From Microbacterium maritypicum (lineage in GTDB: Bacteria > Actinomycetota > Actinomycetes > Actinomycetales > Microbacteriaceae): a stretch of 64,000 nucleotides of DNA. The translations under genes were made by a program, and so were the position numbers. The notes under the pieces are model-generated. The model saw nothing but the letters and a program-made list of their open reading frames with translations. It was not told the origin of the DNA and searched no databases. Positions 52,423 to 60,552 of the stretch are shown here, piece by piece; the stretch's first letter is position 1; each line of letters begins with the position of its first letter. The stretch covers positions 248,001 to 312,000 of the forward strand of contig NZ_WAAQ01000002.1 in assembly GCF_008868125.1 (NCBI RefSeq), in the 5' to 3' direction.

Positions 52423-54815
52423 CCGCATCCTCCGCCGCGTTCGGCGATCTTCCCCTGCGCCGCTGGGTCCTCGACCTGACAGCGACGGCGCTCCTGGTCC
52501 TCACCGCGCTCATCGGCTTCTGGCCCACGTTCGCCGGTGGGTCCTTCCTGCCCGCCGTCGCCGGAGGCATCCTGGTCGGCCTCGCGATCGCGGTCGTCGC
52601 GACCTGGCGCCGCTGGGGAATCCTGATCATCACGGGTCTCACGGTCGCCGCGTACTTCGTGTTCGGCGGCGCCTTCGCCCTGCCGCAGACCTCGATCCTC
52701 GGATTCATCCCCACACTGGAGACGCTGCAGAACCTGGCGCTGGGCACGGTGACCGCCTGGAAGCAGATGCTCACCACGGTCGCCCCCGTCGCGGCCGCCG
52801 ACGGACACCTCGTCGTCCCGTTCCTGCTGGCCCTCGTGATCACCACCGTGACCGCCTCCCTCGCGCTGCGCCTCTCGCAGGTGGCCTGGGCGCTGATCCC
52901 CGCCGGCGTCCTGCTCATGCTGGTGATCGCGCTCGGGACGCCCGAACCTGCGTTCCCTCTCGTGCAGGGACTCGTCTTTGCCGTCGTGAGCATGTCGTGG
53001 CTCGCGCTGCGCCAGCTCTGGGCACCGCAGAACACCGCCGTCTCCGTGAGCGAAGTCGATCCGTCGCGGGCGTCGCACATGCGCACCCGCCGCCTGCTCG
53101 CGGGTGTCGCCGTGCTGGCCATCGCCGGAGGAGCCGGAGTCGCCACGAGCGCGATAGCGAACCCGGCGCAGCCGCGGCACGTGTTCCGCGATGTGATCAT
53201 CCCGCCGTTCGACATCCGGGACTATCCGAGCCCGTTGCAGGCCTTCCGCAAGAACGTGCGCGACGAGGCGGATGAGACCCTCTTCACGGTGCAGGGTCTG
53301 CCGAAGGGCGCGCGTGTCCGCACCGCCGTCATGGACCAGTTCGACGGCATGGTCTACAACGTCACCGACGGCGGCCCCACCTCGTCGAGCGCTTTCACGC
53401 CGCTGCGTTCGAACATGTCGCCCGATGCCGAAGGCGTCCCGGTGACGCTCAAGATCGAGATCGACGAGTATCGCGGGGTGTGGGTGCCGACCGCGGGAGA
53501 GCTGTCCGAGATCAGCTTCTCGGGCGACGACGCCGAACAGCTGCGCCGCGGCACCTACGTGAACACCGAGACGGGCACGGCCGTCGCCACGACGAAGCTG
53601 ACCACGGGCGACGAGTACACGGTGGATGCCGTGCTGCCGAACGTGCCCGACGACGAGCAGCTCGCCGAGGTGCCGTTCGGCAAGGTCGCGATGCCGAAGC
53701 CGAGCAACGTGCCGGAGGAGCTCACCGCCCTCGCGGCCGAGACCGTCGCGGGCGCCGAGACGCCGATCGAGCGTGTGCGCGCGCTCGAGAACCTGCTCGC
53801 CAAAGACGGCTTCTTCAGTCACGGCCTGGAGGGGGAGGTCATCTCCCGTGCCGGGCACACCGCCGAGCGCATCTCGACTCTCATCGGCGGCGAGCAGATG
53901 ATCGGTGACGATGAGCAGTACGCTGTCGCCATGGCACTGCTCGCGGGCCAGATCGACATCCCCGCTCGCGTGGTCATGGGCTATTACCCCGACGAGACGC
54001 GGGAGGGCGAGGCCGTGTTCGCCGCGACCGGCGACGACGTGCACGCCTGGATCGAGGTCAACTTCGAGGGCATCGGATGGGTGAGCTTCAACCCGACTCC
54101 GCCCGAAGACCAGGTGCCCAACGATCAGAACACCAAGCCCCGGGTCGACCCGAAGCCGCAGGTGCTGCAGCCTCCGCCTCCGCCGCAGGAGCCCGTCGAC
54201 CTGCCGCCCACCCTGCCCGACGACCGCGAGGCCGAAGACGAGAGCCTGAACATCGCGGGCATCATCGGGGCGATCCTGGTGATCGGCGGCATCTCCCTCG
54301 GGGTGATCGCCCTGCTCGCCTCGCCCTTCATCGTGATCGGCGCCTGGAAGGCCGCGAAGCGTCGCTCGCGTCGCGCCGCCGCGCGCACCGCCGACCGCAT
54401 CAGCGGGGGATGGGACGAGCTGACCGACCGCGCGGTCGACTACGGCGCCCGCATCCAGCCCGGCGGTACCCGCATCGAGGAGGCCGCGGTCGTGGCGTCC
54501 TCGCTCACGGTGCCGCAGGTCACGGCCCTCGCCGAGCGCGCGGACTCCGAGGTGTTCGGCCCCGCGGAGCCGAGCCCGGCGGACGTCGAGTCCTTCTGGC
54601 AGGAGGTCGATGACATCGTCGGTGGCCTCGGGAAGGACGCCGGCTTCTGGAAGCGCCTCAAGGCACGACTGAGCGTCCGCTCCCTGATCGGCGGCACCGC
54701 GATCTCGAACGGATTCCAGAATCTGAAGGAAGCTGCGGCCGTGCGCGTTCGCCGCGAACCTGGCACCATCAAGAACAGCACGACGCCCCCGTCCTCCGAG
54801 AGCGAGACCCCATGA
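52419..54815 (+). CDS. Transglutaminase-fold membrane protein with substituted catalytic residues
   Basis: 798-residue protein: about six helices at the N-terminus (15-220), a large extracellular domain (about 245-600), another helix (about 615-640) and a cytoplasmic tail. The transglutaminase-like core reads GDDEQYAVAMALLAGQIDIPARVVMGYYP, then DDVHAWIEVNFEGIGWVSFNPTP. In active members the residue two after the Gly is Cys (G-x-C-x-x-Y/F); here it is Asp498. His542 is kept, and the third residue, usually Asp, is Asn558. So two of three catalytic positions are altered and protease or crosslinking activity is unlikely. The Pro-rich linker (QPPPPPQEPVDLPP) precedes the last helix. It completes the MoxR-DUF58-transglutaminase trio common in actinobacteria. 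I infer a structural or peptide-binding role. Confidence 0.88.
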   Translation: MTASSAAFGDLPLRRWVLDLTATALLVLTALIGFWPTFAGGSFLPAVAGGILVGLAIAVVATWRRWGILIITGLTVAAYFVFGGAFALPQTSILGFIPTLETLQNLALGTVTAWKQMLTTVAPVAAADGHLVVPFLLALVITTVTASLALRLSQVAWALIPAGVLLMLVIALGTPEPAFPLVQGLVFAVVSMSWLALRQLWAPQNTAVSVSEVDPSRASHMRTRRLLAGVAVLAIAGGAGVATSAIANPAQPRHVFRDVIIPPFDIRDYPSPLQAFRKNVRDEADETLFTVQGLPKGARVRTAVMDQFDGMVYNVTDGGPTSSSAFTPLRSNMSPDAEGVPVTLKIEIDEYRGVWVPTAGELSEISFSGDDAEQLRRGTYVNTETGTAVATTKLTTGDEYTVDAVLPNVPDDEQLAEVPFGKVAMPKPSNVPEELTALAAETVAGAETPIERVRALENLLAKDGFFSHGLEGEVISRAGHTAERISTLIGGEQMIGDDEQYAVAMALLAGQIDIPARVVMGYYPDETREGEAVFAATGDDVHAWIEVNFEGIGWVSFNPTPPEDQVPNDQNTKPRVDPKPQVLQPPPPPQEPVDLPPTLPDDREAEDESLNIAGIIGAILVIGGISLGVIALLASPFIVIGAWKAAKRRSRRAAARTADRISGGWDELTDRAVDYGARIQPGGTRIEEAAVVASSLTVPQVTALAERADSEVFGPAEPSPADVESFWQEVDDIVGGLGKDAGFWKRLKARLSVRSLIGGTAISNGFQNLKEAAAVRVRREPGTIKNSTTPPSSESETP

Positions 54816-56113
54816 CGCAGCCCGCGCCCGACCAGATCGCGCCCGTCGCCCGTCGCGCCGTCGCGTACATCATCGATGCCCTGATCGCCGGCGGGCTCGC
54901 GATCGTGCTCGGCGGCGGACTCCTCATCGCCGCCTCTCTCACCGGCAGCATCGAAGGCAGCATCGGGGTCCTGCTGGTCGGCGGTCCCGTGGTGAGCCTG
55001 GTGCTCCTGGGCTGGTTCGTCGTCTACACGGTGATGCAGGCGGGCAACGGCTCGATCGGCATGCGTGCCCAAGGGCTGCGGCTCGTCTCTGCGGCCGACG
55101 CGAGCCCGCTGGGCTTCGGGCGTGCGCTGCTGCGCAACATCATCTTCGGCCTCGCCGCCTCCGTGGTGGTGGGGTACTTCACGCCGCTCTTCGACGGCTC
55201 CGGACGGTTCCAGGGCTGGCACGACAAGGTCGCCGGCTCCCTGATGCTGGACGCCAAGGTGCCCGCAGCCGTCGGGTCTGCCGCCGCATCGCCCGCGGCG
55301 CCGGCGGTGCCTGCTCCGACCACGGCTTCGGCGCACCCGACGCCCGCACCGGCGATCCCGGGGCTCCCGCAGCCGACGGAGGCAGTGGCCGCGACCCCGG
55401 CCATGCCTCCGGCACCCGCGGCACCGGCCTCCGTCCCGCCGCGCCCGGCCGCACCCGCGGCACCGGTCGCCGAAGCGGGATCGCTCATCGCCTTCGTCCC
55501 CGGGATCACACAGGATGCGCCCGGACGGCCCGCTCCGTCGTTGGAGCCGGAGCCCGCACTCGACGCGACGATCCAGCAGCAGCCGGCGCCTCCCGTCGCG
55601 GCCCCTCCCATCGCAGCACCGATCGTCAGCCCGGTGCCGCCCGTTCCGCCGACGCCCCTCGCCGTCGAGACCCCCGCAGCTGCGCCCGCGACCCCGGAAC
55701 CTCCGCTCGCGTCCGCGGCTCCGGCCGCCCCGAGTGCTCCGGTCGCCGCCGATGAGGACGACCTCGAAGACACCAGGATCAGCGTTCCCGGACACCGTCT
55801 GGTGTTCACCTGGGACGACGGAACTCGTGTGTCCGTGTCGCGACGCACGGTCTTCGGCCGCAACCCCGCACCGGAAGAGGGAGTGACGCTCGTGCCGGTG
55901 CGCGACGAGACGCTCTCGCTCTCGAAGACGCACTTCGAGGCGGCGGCGGAGACCTCGGGCGGTTGGGTGATGGATCGGCACTCCACGAACGGCATGACCA
56001 TCGTCCGCGAAGGCCAGCGGATCGCCTGCCCCGCCGGGCAGCGCGTGCCGGTGCGTCTGGGCGATGCGATCGAGATCGGCGACCGCATCGTCACGATCGG
56101 CGGATACGCGTGA
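54812..56113 (+). CDS. RDD-FHA membrane protein (first copy)
   Basis: 433-residue protein. The RDD domain (about 8-150) supplies three to four helices (RRAVAYIIDALIAGGLAIVL, GNGSIGMRAQGLRL, GWHDKVAGSLML). About 170 residues of Pro/Ala linker follow. The C-terminal FHA domain (about 345-433) has GRNPAP, SLSKTH and HSTNGM, that is Gly-Arg, Ser-x-x-His and Asn-Gly, all key for binding phosphothreonine. So it should dock a phosphorylated partner, presumably made by the kinase encoded four genes on, at the membrane. A similar RDD-FHA protein is encoded at 60549-61889. It overlaps both neighbours by 4 bases. Confidence 0.88.
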   Translation: MTQPAPDQIAPVARRAVAYIIDALIAGGLAIVLGGGLLIAASLTGSIEGSIGVLLVGGPVVSLVLLGWFVVYTVMQAGNGSIGMRAQGLRLVSAADASPLGFGRALLRNIIFGLAASVVVGYFTPLFDGSGRFQGWHDKVAGSLMLDAKVPAAVGSAAASPAAPAVPAPTTASAHPTPAPAIPGLPQPTEAVAATPAMPPAPAAPASVPPRPAAPAAPVAEAGSLIAFVPGITQDAPGRPAPSLEPEPALDATIQQQPAPPVAAPPIAAPIVSPVPPVPPTPLAVETPAAAPATPEPPLASAAPAAPSAPVAADEDDLEDTRISVPGHRLVFTWDDGTRVSVSRRTVFGRNPAPEEGVTLVPVRDETLSLSKTHFEAAAETSGGWVMDRHSTNGMTIVREGQRIACPAGQRVPVRLGDAIEIGDRIVTIGGYA

Positions 56114-56925
56114 GGCCGGGACTCATCGTCTCGACCGGATCGGCGACGCATCCGGGTCTTCGGCGTGCGCTGAACGAGGACGCCCATCTCGCGGCCGCTC
56201 CGATCTTCGTCGTCGCCGACGGGATGGGCGGGCACGAGGCCGGGGAGCGCGCGAGCGCCGCGGTGATCGCCGAGTTCGCGCGGTACATCGGACGCTCTTC
56301 TCTCGCCCTCGACGATGTGCGCGATGCACTGTCCCTCTCCAGGGAGAGCGTGGAGGAGCTGTCCACCTCCGGCAACGGCCGTGCCGGCACGACGCTGAGC
56401 GGTGTGGTCATCGCCTCGGTCGACGGCATGGGCTACTGGCTCGCGCTCAACATCGGAGACTCGCGCACCTACCGTTTCGCCGACGGCGAGCTCGAGCAGA
56501 TCAGCGTCGACCATTCTGTGGTGCAGGAACTGATCGAGTCGGGTGAGCTCACGACCGAAGACGCCGTCTCCGATCGGCGCCGCAACATCATCACGCGCGC
56601 GATCGGGGCGAGCAGCACCGGCGACGCCGACTATTGGATGTTCCCCGCCGAACTGGGCGACCGCATCCTGGTGTGCTCCGACGGACTCACCTCCGAGGTG
56701 CCGGACGCGCGCATCCGCGAGGTTCTGAAAGCCGAGTCGGACCCCCAGCGAGCCGCAGACGTGCTCATCGACGAGGCTGTCAGCGCCGGGGGCAGGGACA
56801 ACATCACGGTCCTCGTCATCGACGCCGTCTCCGTCGCCTCACGTCCGGGGACGCTCATGGCCACCGATACGGACATCGACCAGGACACACGTCCACGAGA
56901 AGCCGCAGCAGGAGGGGTTCGCTGA
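56110..56925 (+). CDS. PP2C-type Ser/Thr protein phosphatase
   Basis: 271-residue soluble PPM phosphatase (PstP-like catalytic core, no membrane helix). Metal-binding motifs are present in order: NEDAHL (22-27), VADGMGGHEAG (35-45), GDSRTYRF, LVCSDGL and GGRDNITVLVID. The N-terminus matches the family start GLRRALNEDA, supporting the GTG at 56110, which overlaps the RDD-FHA stop. It probably reverses phosphorylation by the kinase encoded at 58199-59827. With the FHA proteins around it, it forms a local write/erase/read set. Confidence 0.93.
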   Translation: MRPGLIVSTGSATHPGLRRALNEDAHLAAAPIFVVADGMGGHEAGERASAAVIAEFARYIGRSSLALDDVRDALSLSRESVEELSTSGNGRAGTTLSGVVIASVDGMGYWLALNIGDSRTYRFADGELEQISVDHSVVQELIESGELTTEDAVSDRRRNIITRAIGASSTGDADYWMFPAELGDRILVCSDGLTSEVPDARIREVLKAESDPQRAADVLIDEAVSAGGRDNITVLVIDAVSVASRPGTLMATDTDIDQDTRPREAAAGGVR

Positions 56926-58202
56926 TGCAGACCATCTACCGACCGGGACAGTGGTACCTGATCGTCATCCCGGGAGCGCTCGTCGCCCTGCCGCCCGACG
57001 TCCCCGGCGATGTCGTCGCCCGGCTGTGGGAGCGTCTGCCGGAGGACAAGACCCTCGCGACCGTCGTCGACGTGCTCACCACGCACGCGGGCGGGTCGTT
57101 CACATCGCTGCCGTCGTTCGTCGCAGCCGTCGCCGAAGGCGCCGATGTGCGCATCGCCCTGCGGGGAGCGGTCTCCGCGCAGGTGGAGACCGGGACGGAG
57201 TCGCTCGAGCTCTCGGGCGCCGAGGTCACGACCTGGAACGAGCGATTCCTCGGCGGTGCCACGAAGATCGACATCACGGTCGAGGCTCCCGCCGACGCCG
57301 TGGGTCTGCCCGTGCAGGGCGGCATCGTGCGGGCCGCGGCGGTGAGCGCCGAGCTCGAACCGAGCGACGCCGATCCGCTGACCTCCGCGCTCGGTCCGGC
57401 ACCGGTTGTCGGAGACGCGGCAGCGGACGCACCCGCATCGGAGCCCGTCGCGGTGCCGGAGCCTGTCGCTGCACCGGAGCCTGTCGTCGTCGGGATCCCG
57501 GAGCCCGTCGCGGCACCGGAGCCGGAGCCGGAGCCCGAGCCGCAGTCGGATGTGGACCCGGAGCCGGAGGAGCCGCTCCCCGTCATCGACGACGCCTTCC
57601 TGCCGCCGACGGAGGTGACGCTCGCTCCGCCCGTCGATGACGACTTCGACCAGCTGTGGGGAGCCACCGTGCATTCCGTCGGCGCAGCGGCACCGGCACC
57701 GGCACCGGCGGCGGCACCGGTCGCCCCGGTCGTCGTGGAGGGCGACCATGACGGTGCGACGATCTCGGCCGCAGACCTCCGTGCTCTCCGCCAGGAGCCG
57801 CCGGTCGCGAACGACGCGCCGACCGAGGTGCTCGAAGTCGCTCCGGCGCCGACCACGGTGTCCGTCGGTCGTATCCGGCTCTCCACGGGACAGGTGACTG
57901 CCCTCGACCGCACCGTGATCATCGGACGCCGTCCGCGGTCGACCCGTGCGAGCGGTGCGAACCTTCCGCACCTGATCGCGGTCGAGAGCCCCCAGCAGGA
58001 CATCTCGCGCAGCCACCTCGAGGTCAGACCCGAAGGCGATACCGTCGTGGTCATCGACCTGCACACCACGAACGGGTCCACTCTGCTGCGTCCGGGGGCC
58101 GACCCCGTGCGGCTGCACCCCGGCGAGCAGACGCTGGTGCTCTCCGGCGACGTGGTCGACCTGGGCGACGGCGTCACCGTGGCCTTCGAGGACCTCCCGT
58201 GA
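56925..58202 (+). CDS. Cytoplasmic FHA-domain protein with acidic Pro-rich linker
   Basis: 425-residue protein. Residues 1-150 form a mixed alpha/beta domain starting YRPGQWYLIVIPGALVALPPD that I do not recognise beyond its recurrence in such loci. A linker of Pro-Glu-Ala repeats (about 155-300; EPVAAPEP, EPEPEPEP) follows. The C-terminal FHA domain (about 320-425) has IIGRRPRS, DISRSH and LHTTNGS, so phosphothreonine binding residues are conserved. No signal peptide or helix. The ATG overlaps the phosphatase stop (TGATG), and the stop overlaps the kinase start (GTGA). The linker resembles kinase-accessible disordered tails. Confidence 0.85.
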   Translation: MQTIYRPGQWYLIVIPGALVALPPDVPGDVVARLWERLPEDKTLATVVDVLTTHAGGSFTSLPSFVAAVAEGADVRIALRGAVSAQVETGTESLELSGAEVTTWNERFLGGATKIDITVEAPADAVGLPVQGGIVRAAAVSAELEPSDADPLTSALGPAPVVGDAAADAPASEPVAVPEPVAAPEPVVVGIPEPVAAPEPEPEPEPQSDVDPEPEEPLPVIDDAFLPPTEVTLAPPVDDDFDQLWGATVHSVGAAAPAPAPAAAPVAPVVVEGDHDGATISAADLRALRQEPPVANDAPTEVLEVAPAPTTVSVGRIRLSTGQVTALDRTVIIGRRPRSTRASGANLPHLIAVESPQQDISRSHLEVRPEGDTVVVIDLHTTNGSTLLRPGADPVRLHPGEQTLVLSGDVVDLGDGVTVAFEDLP

Positions 58203-59827
58203 CGCGTCGCCCCTCACCGCCGCCGGATCTCCCCGGCTTCACGTATGTGGAGCCGCTGGGCACCGGTGGCTTCGCCGATGTCTTCCTGTACGAGCAGGAG
58301 ATGCCTCGGCGCCGAGTCGCGGTGAAGGTCCTGCTCGCCGATCGCATCTCGAGCGGTGCGGCGCAGGAGTTCGCCGATGAGGCGAACGTCATGGCGATGC
58401 TGTCCACGCATCCCGCGATCGTCACGATCTACCAGGCGGGGGTCGCCGGCGACGGCCGCCCCTATCTCGTGATGGAGTACTGCCCGCGGCCCAACCTCCA
58501 GCTCCGTGCACGGAAGGACCCGTTCTCGGTCGCCGAGGCACTCCGGGTCGGCGTGCAGGTGGCCGGCGCCGTCGAGACGGCCCACCGTGCCGGCGTGCTG
58601 CATCGCGACATCAAACCCGCCAACATCCTCGTCACCGAATACAACCGGCCGGCGCTCACCGACTTCGGCATCGCGTCGACGACGGGGGCCACCGGCGAGG
58701 CGTCGGGGATGTCGATCCCGTGGTCGCCTCCTGAGTCGTTCGCCGAGCCGCCGCAGAGCGGACCCCGCACGGATGTGTGGGCACTCGGGGCGACGCTGTA
58801 CACACTGCTCGCCGGACGATCGCCGTTCGAGCGACCTGGAGAGCGCAACTCCAGCGCCGACCTCATCGAGCGCATCGAGCGCGCTGCGCTCCCCTCGCTG
58901 AAGCGGCCGGACTCCCCGGAGAGTCTGCAACGGCTGCTCGAGCGCTCGATGGCGAAGAACCCCGACGACCGTTTCCCGAGTGCGGTGGCGTTCGCGCGAG
59001 CGCTGCAGAAGGTGCAGATCGAGCTCTCGCATTCGGTGACGCCGATCGACATCGTCGACGACCACCCGCCCGCGGAAGACCTGGATGACGACGGCGACGG
59101 TCTCACCCGGGTGCGGGAGATCGTCAGCATCGATCCCGACATGGCGTCGTTCACCCGTCCGTCGGCGACGACGCAGCGGAAGGACCCTCCGGCCATGTTG
59201 CCGGGGATGCCGCGCTTCGACGCGCCGGTCGCCGAGGAGCCGTCCGTCGAGCAGACACAGCTGCGTGCGCCGACCCCGGCTCCCGCTGCTCCGATGGCGC
59301 CGGGCGCCGATGACCGGACCATCGCCCGCGCACCGATGGTGGTCGCACCCGATGCCGCCGTGCCGCCGCCGTCGGTTCCGGGCACTCCTGCCCCTGCCCC
59401 GGTCGCCGCCGAGCCTGCTCGCAGCCGCAAGGGCCTGTGGATCGCGCTCGCCGCAGCGGGCGTGGTGCTCGTGATCGGCGGGATCGTCGGCCTGAACCTC
59501 CTGGTCGCGGGAATCGCTCCCGAACCGCAAGAGACGGCGGAGGCCGTCGATCCGAAGGATGTCGGAACGGATGTCGTGCCGAAGGTGACCGAGCTCGCCG
59601 GCACGCGGCAGGGCGATCAGGTGGTCTTCACCTGGACGAACCCGAGCCCGCTCGACGGCGACTCGTACATCTGGACGCCGGTGGTCGTCTCCGGCGAGGT
59701 CGCTCCGCAGCAGACGCCGGACCCGACCGCGGCGGTCACCGCCGGTGCGGGCACCGTCTGCATCGACGTGATGCTGCGACGTGACGACGGTCGCGCGTCC
59801 GAGACCGTGCGGGGGTGCGTCGAGTGA
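58199..59827 (+). CDS. Membrane Ser/Thr protein kinase (Hanks type, PknB-like)
   Basis: 542-residue kinase. Catalytic features are all present: Gly loop GTGGFADV (21-28), Lys43 in AVKVLL, catalytic loop HRDIKPANIL (135-144, Asp137) and DFGIAS (Asp155). The APE-like end is SPPESF. The kinase domain ends near 285. A disordered cytoplasmic linker (285-410) leads to one membrane helix (about 412-438) and a small extracellular beta domain with two cysteines (VCIDVML, RGCVE). No PASTA repeats are present, unlike PknB, so the sensed signal must differ. It sits between FHA genes and shares 4-base overlaps with both neighbours. Expected targets are the encoded FHA partners or the EssC-like ATPase. Confidence 0.93.
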   Translation: MTRRPSPPPDLPGFTYVEPLGTGGFADVFLYEQEMPRRRVAVKVLLADRISSGAAQEFADEANVMAMLSTHPAIVTIYQAGVAGDGRPYLVMEYCPRPNLQLRARKDPFSVAEALRVGVQVAGAVETAHRAGVLHRDIKPANILVTEYNRPALTDFGIASTTGATGEASGMSIPWSPPESFAEPPQSGPRTDVWALGATLYTLLAGRSPFERPGERNSSADLIERIERAALPSLKRPDSPESLQRLLERSMAKNPDDRFPSAVAFARALQKVQIELSHSVTPIDIVDDHPPAEDLDDDGDGLTRVREIVSIDPDMASFTRPSATTQRKDPPAMLPGMPRFDAPVAEEPSVEQTQLRAPTPAPAAPMAPGADDRTIARAPMVVAPDAAVPPPSVPGTPAPAPVAAEPARSRKGLWIALAAAGVVLVIGGIVGLNLLVAGIAPEPQETAEAVDPKDVGTDVVPKVTELAGTRQGDQVVFTWTNPSPLDGDSYIWTPVVVSGEVAPQQTPDPTAAVTAGAGTVCIDVMLRRDDGRASETVRGCVE

Positions 59828-60552
59828 GTGGCGAAGGCGGAGTGACCGTCGAGTTCGCGGGGGAGTACTTCCCCGTCCGGCCGGGCGGACGGTTCATCGT
59901 CGGGCGCGAGGGCGACCTCGAGCTGGATGACAACCTGTTCCTGCACCGCCACTTCCTGGAGATCACCGACGCCGACGGGCTGTGGTGGCTGTCGAACGTC
60001 GGCACGCGGCTCACGGCGACCGTGACCGACTCGGCGGGCGGCGTGCAGGCGTGGCTTGCTCCCGGCGCACGTCTTCCCGTGGTCTTCGAGACGACCACGG
60101 TCGTGTTCAGCGCGGGTCCGACGACGTACGAGCTCACGCTGCACGCGGCAGAGCCGGCGTTCCGCGCGACCAGGCGCGAGCACGACGACGGTGGCGCCTC
60201 CACCATCGGCGACGTCCCGTTGACCCTCAGCCAGAAGCTCCTCATCCTCGCGCTGGCCGAGCCGCAGCTGCGCAGGGACGGCACCGGCATGAGTGAGATC
60301 CCGACCTCGGCGAAGGCGGCGGAGAGACTCGGATGGACCGTCACCCGGTTCAACCGCAAGCTCGACAACGTGTGCGACAAGTTCGACCGGATCGGTGTGC
60401 CCGGTATGCGCGGCGGTCAGCGCAGCTTCGCGACCAACCGACGTGCGCGTCTGGTCGAGCACGTGATCGCGTCGCGCCTGGTCGGCAAGAGCGACCTGCC
60501 CCTTCTCGACACCGCGCACACCGTCGATGAGGTCGAGGGAGAGCAGGAGTGA
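59824..60552 (+). CDS. FHA-like protein with degenerate phospho-binding site plus C-terminal domain
   Basis: 242-residue soluble protein. The N-terminal 110 residues follow an FHA pattern (FIVGREGDLELDD, then FLHRHFLEITD, then LSNVGTRL). The Ser-x-x-His loop is replaced by Leu-His-Arg-His, and Asn-Gly by Asn-Val-Gly, so classic phosphothreonine binding is doubtful. The C-terminal 115 residues contain LTLSQKLLILALAEPQLRRDG and AAERLGWTVTRFNRKLDNVCDKF. This looks helical with a helix-turn-helix-like core and is a recurrent companion of FHA domains in such loci. The GTG overlaps the kinase stop. Could be an adaptor or a regulator; undecided. Confidence 0.8.
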   Translation: MSGEGGVTVEFAGEYFPVRPGGRFIVGREGDLELDDNLFLHRHFLEITDADGLWWLSNVGTRLTATVTDSAGGVQAWLAPGARLPVVFETTTVVFSAGPTTYELTLHAAEPAFRATRREHDDGGASTIGDVPLTLSQKLLILALAEPQLRRDGTGMSEIPTSAKAAERLGWTVTRFNRKLDNVCDKFDRIGVPGMRGGQRSFATNRRARLVEHVIASRLVGKSDLPLLDTAHTVDEVEGEQE

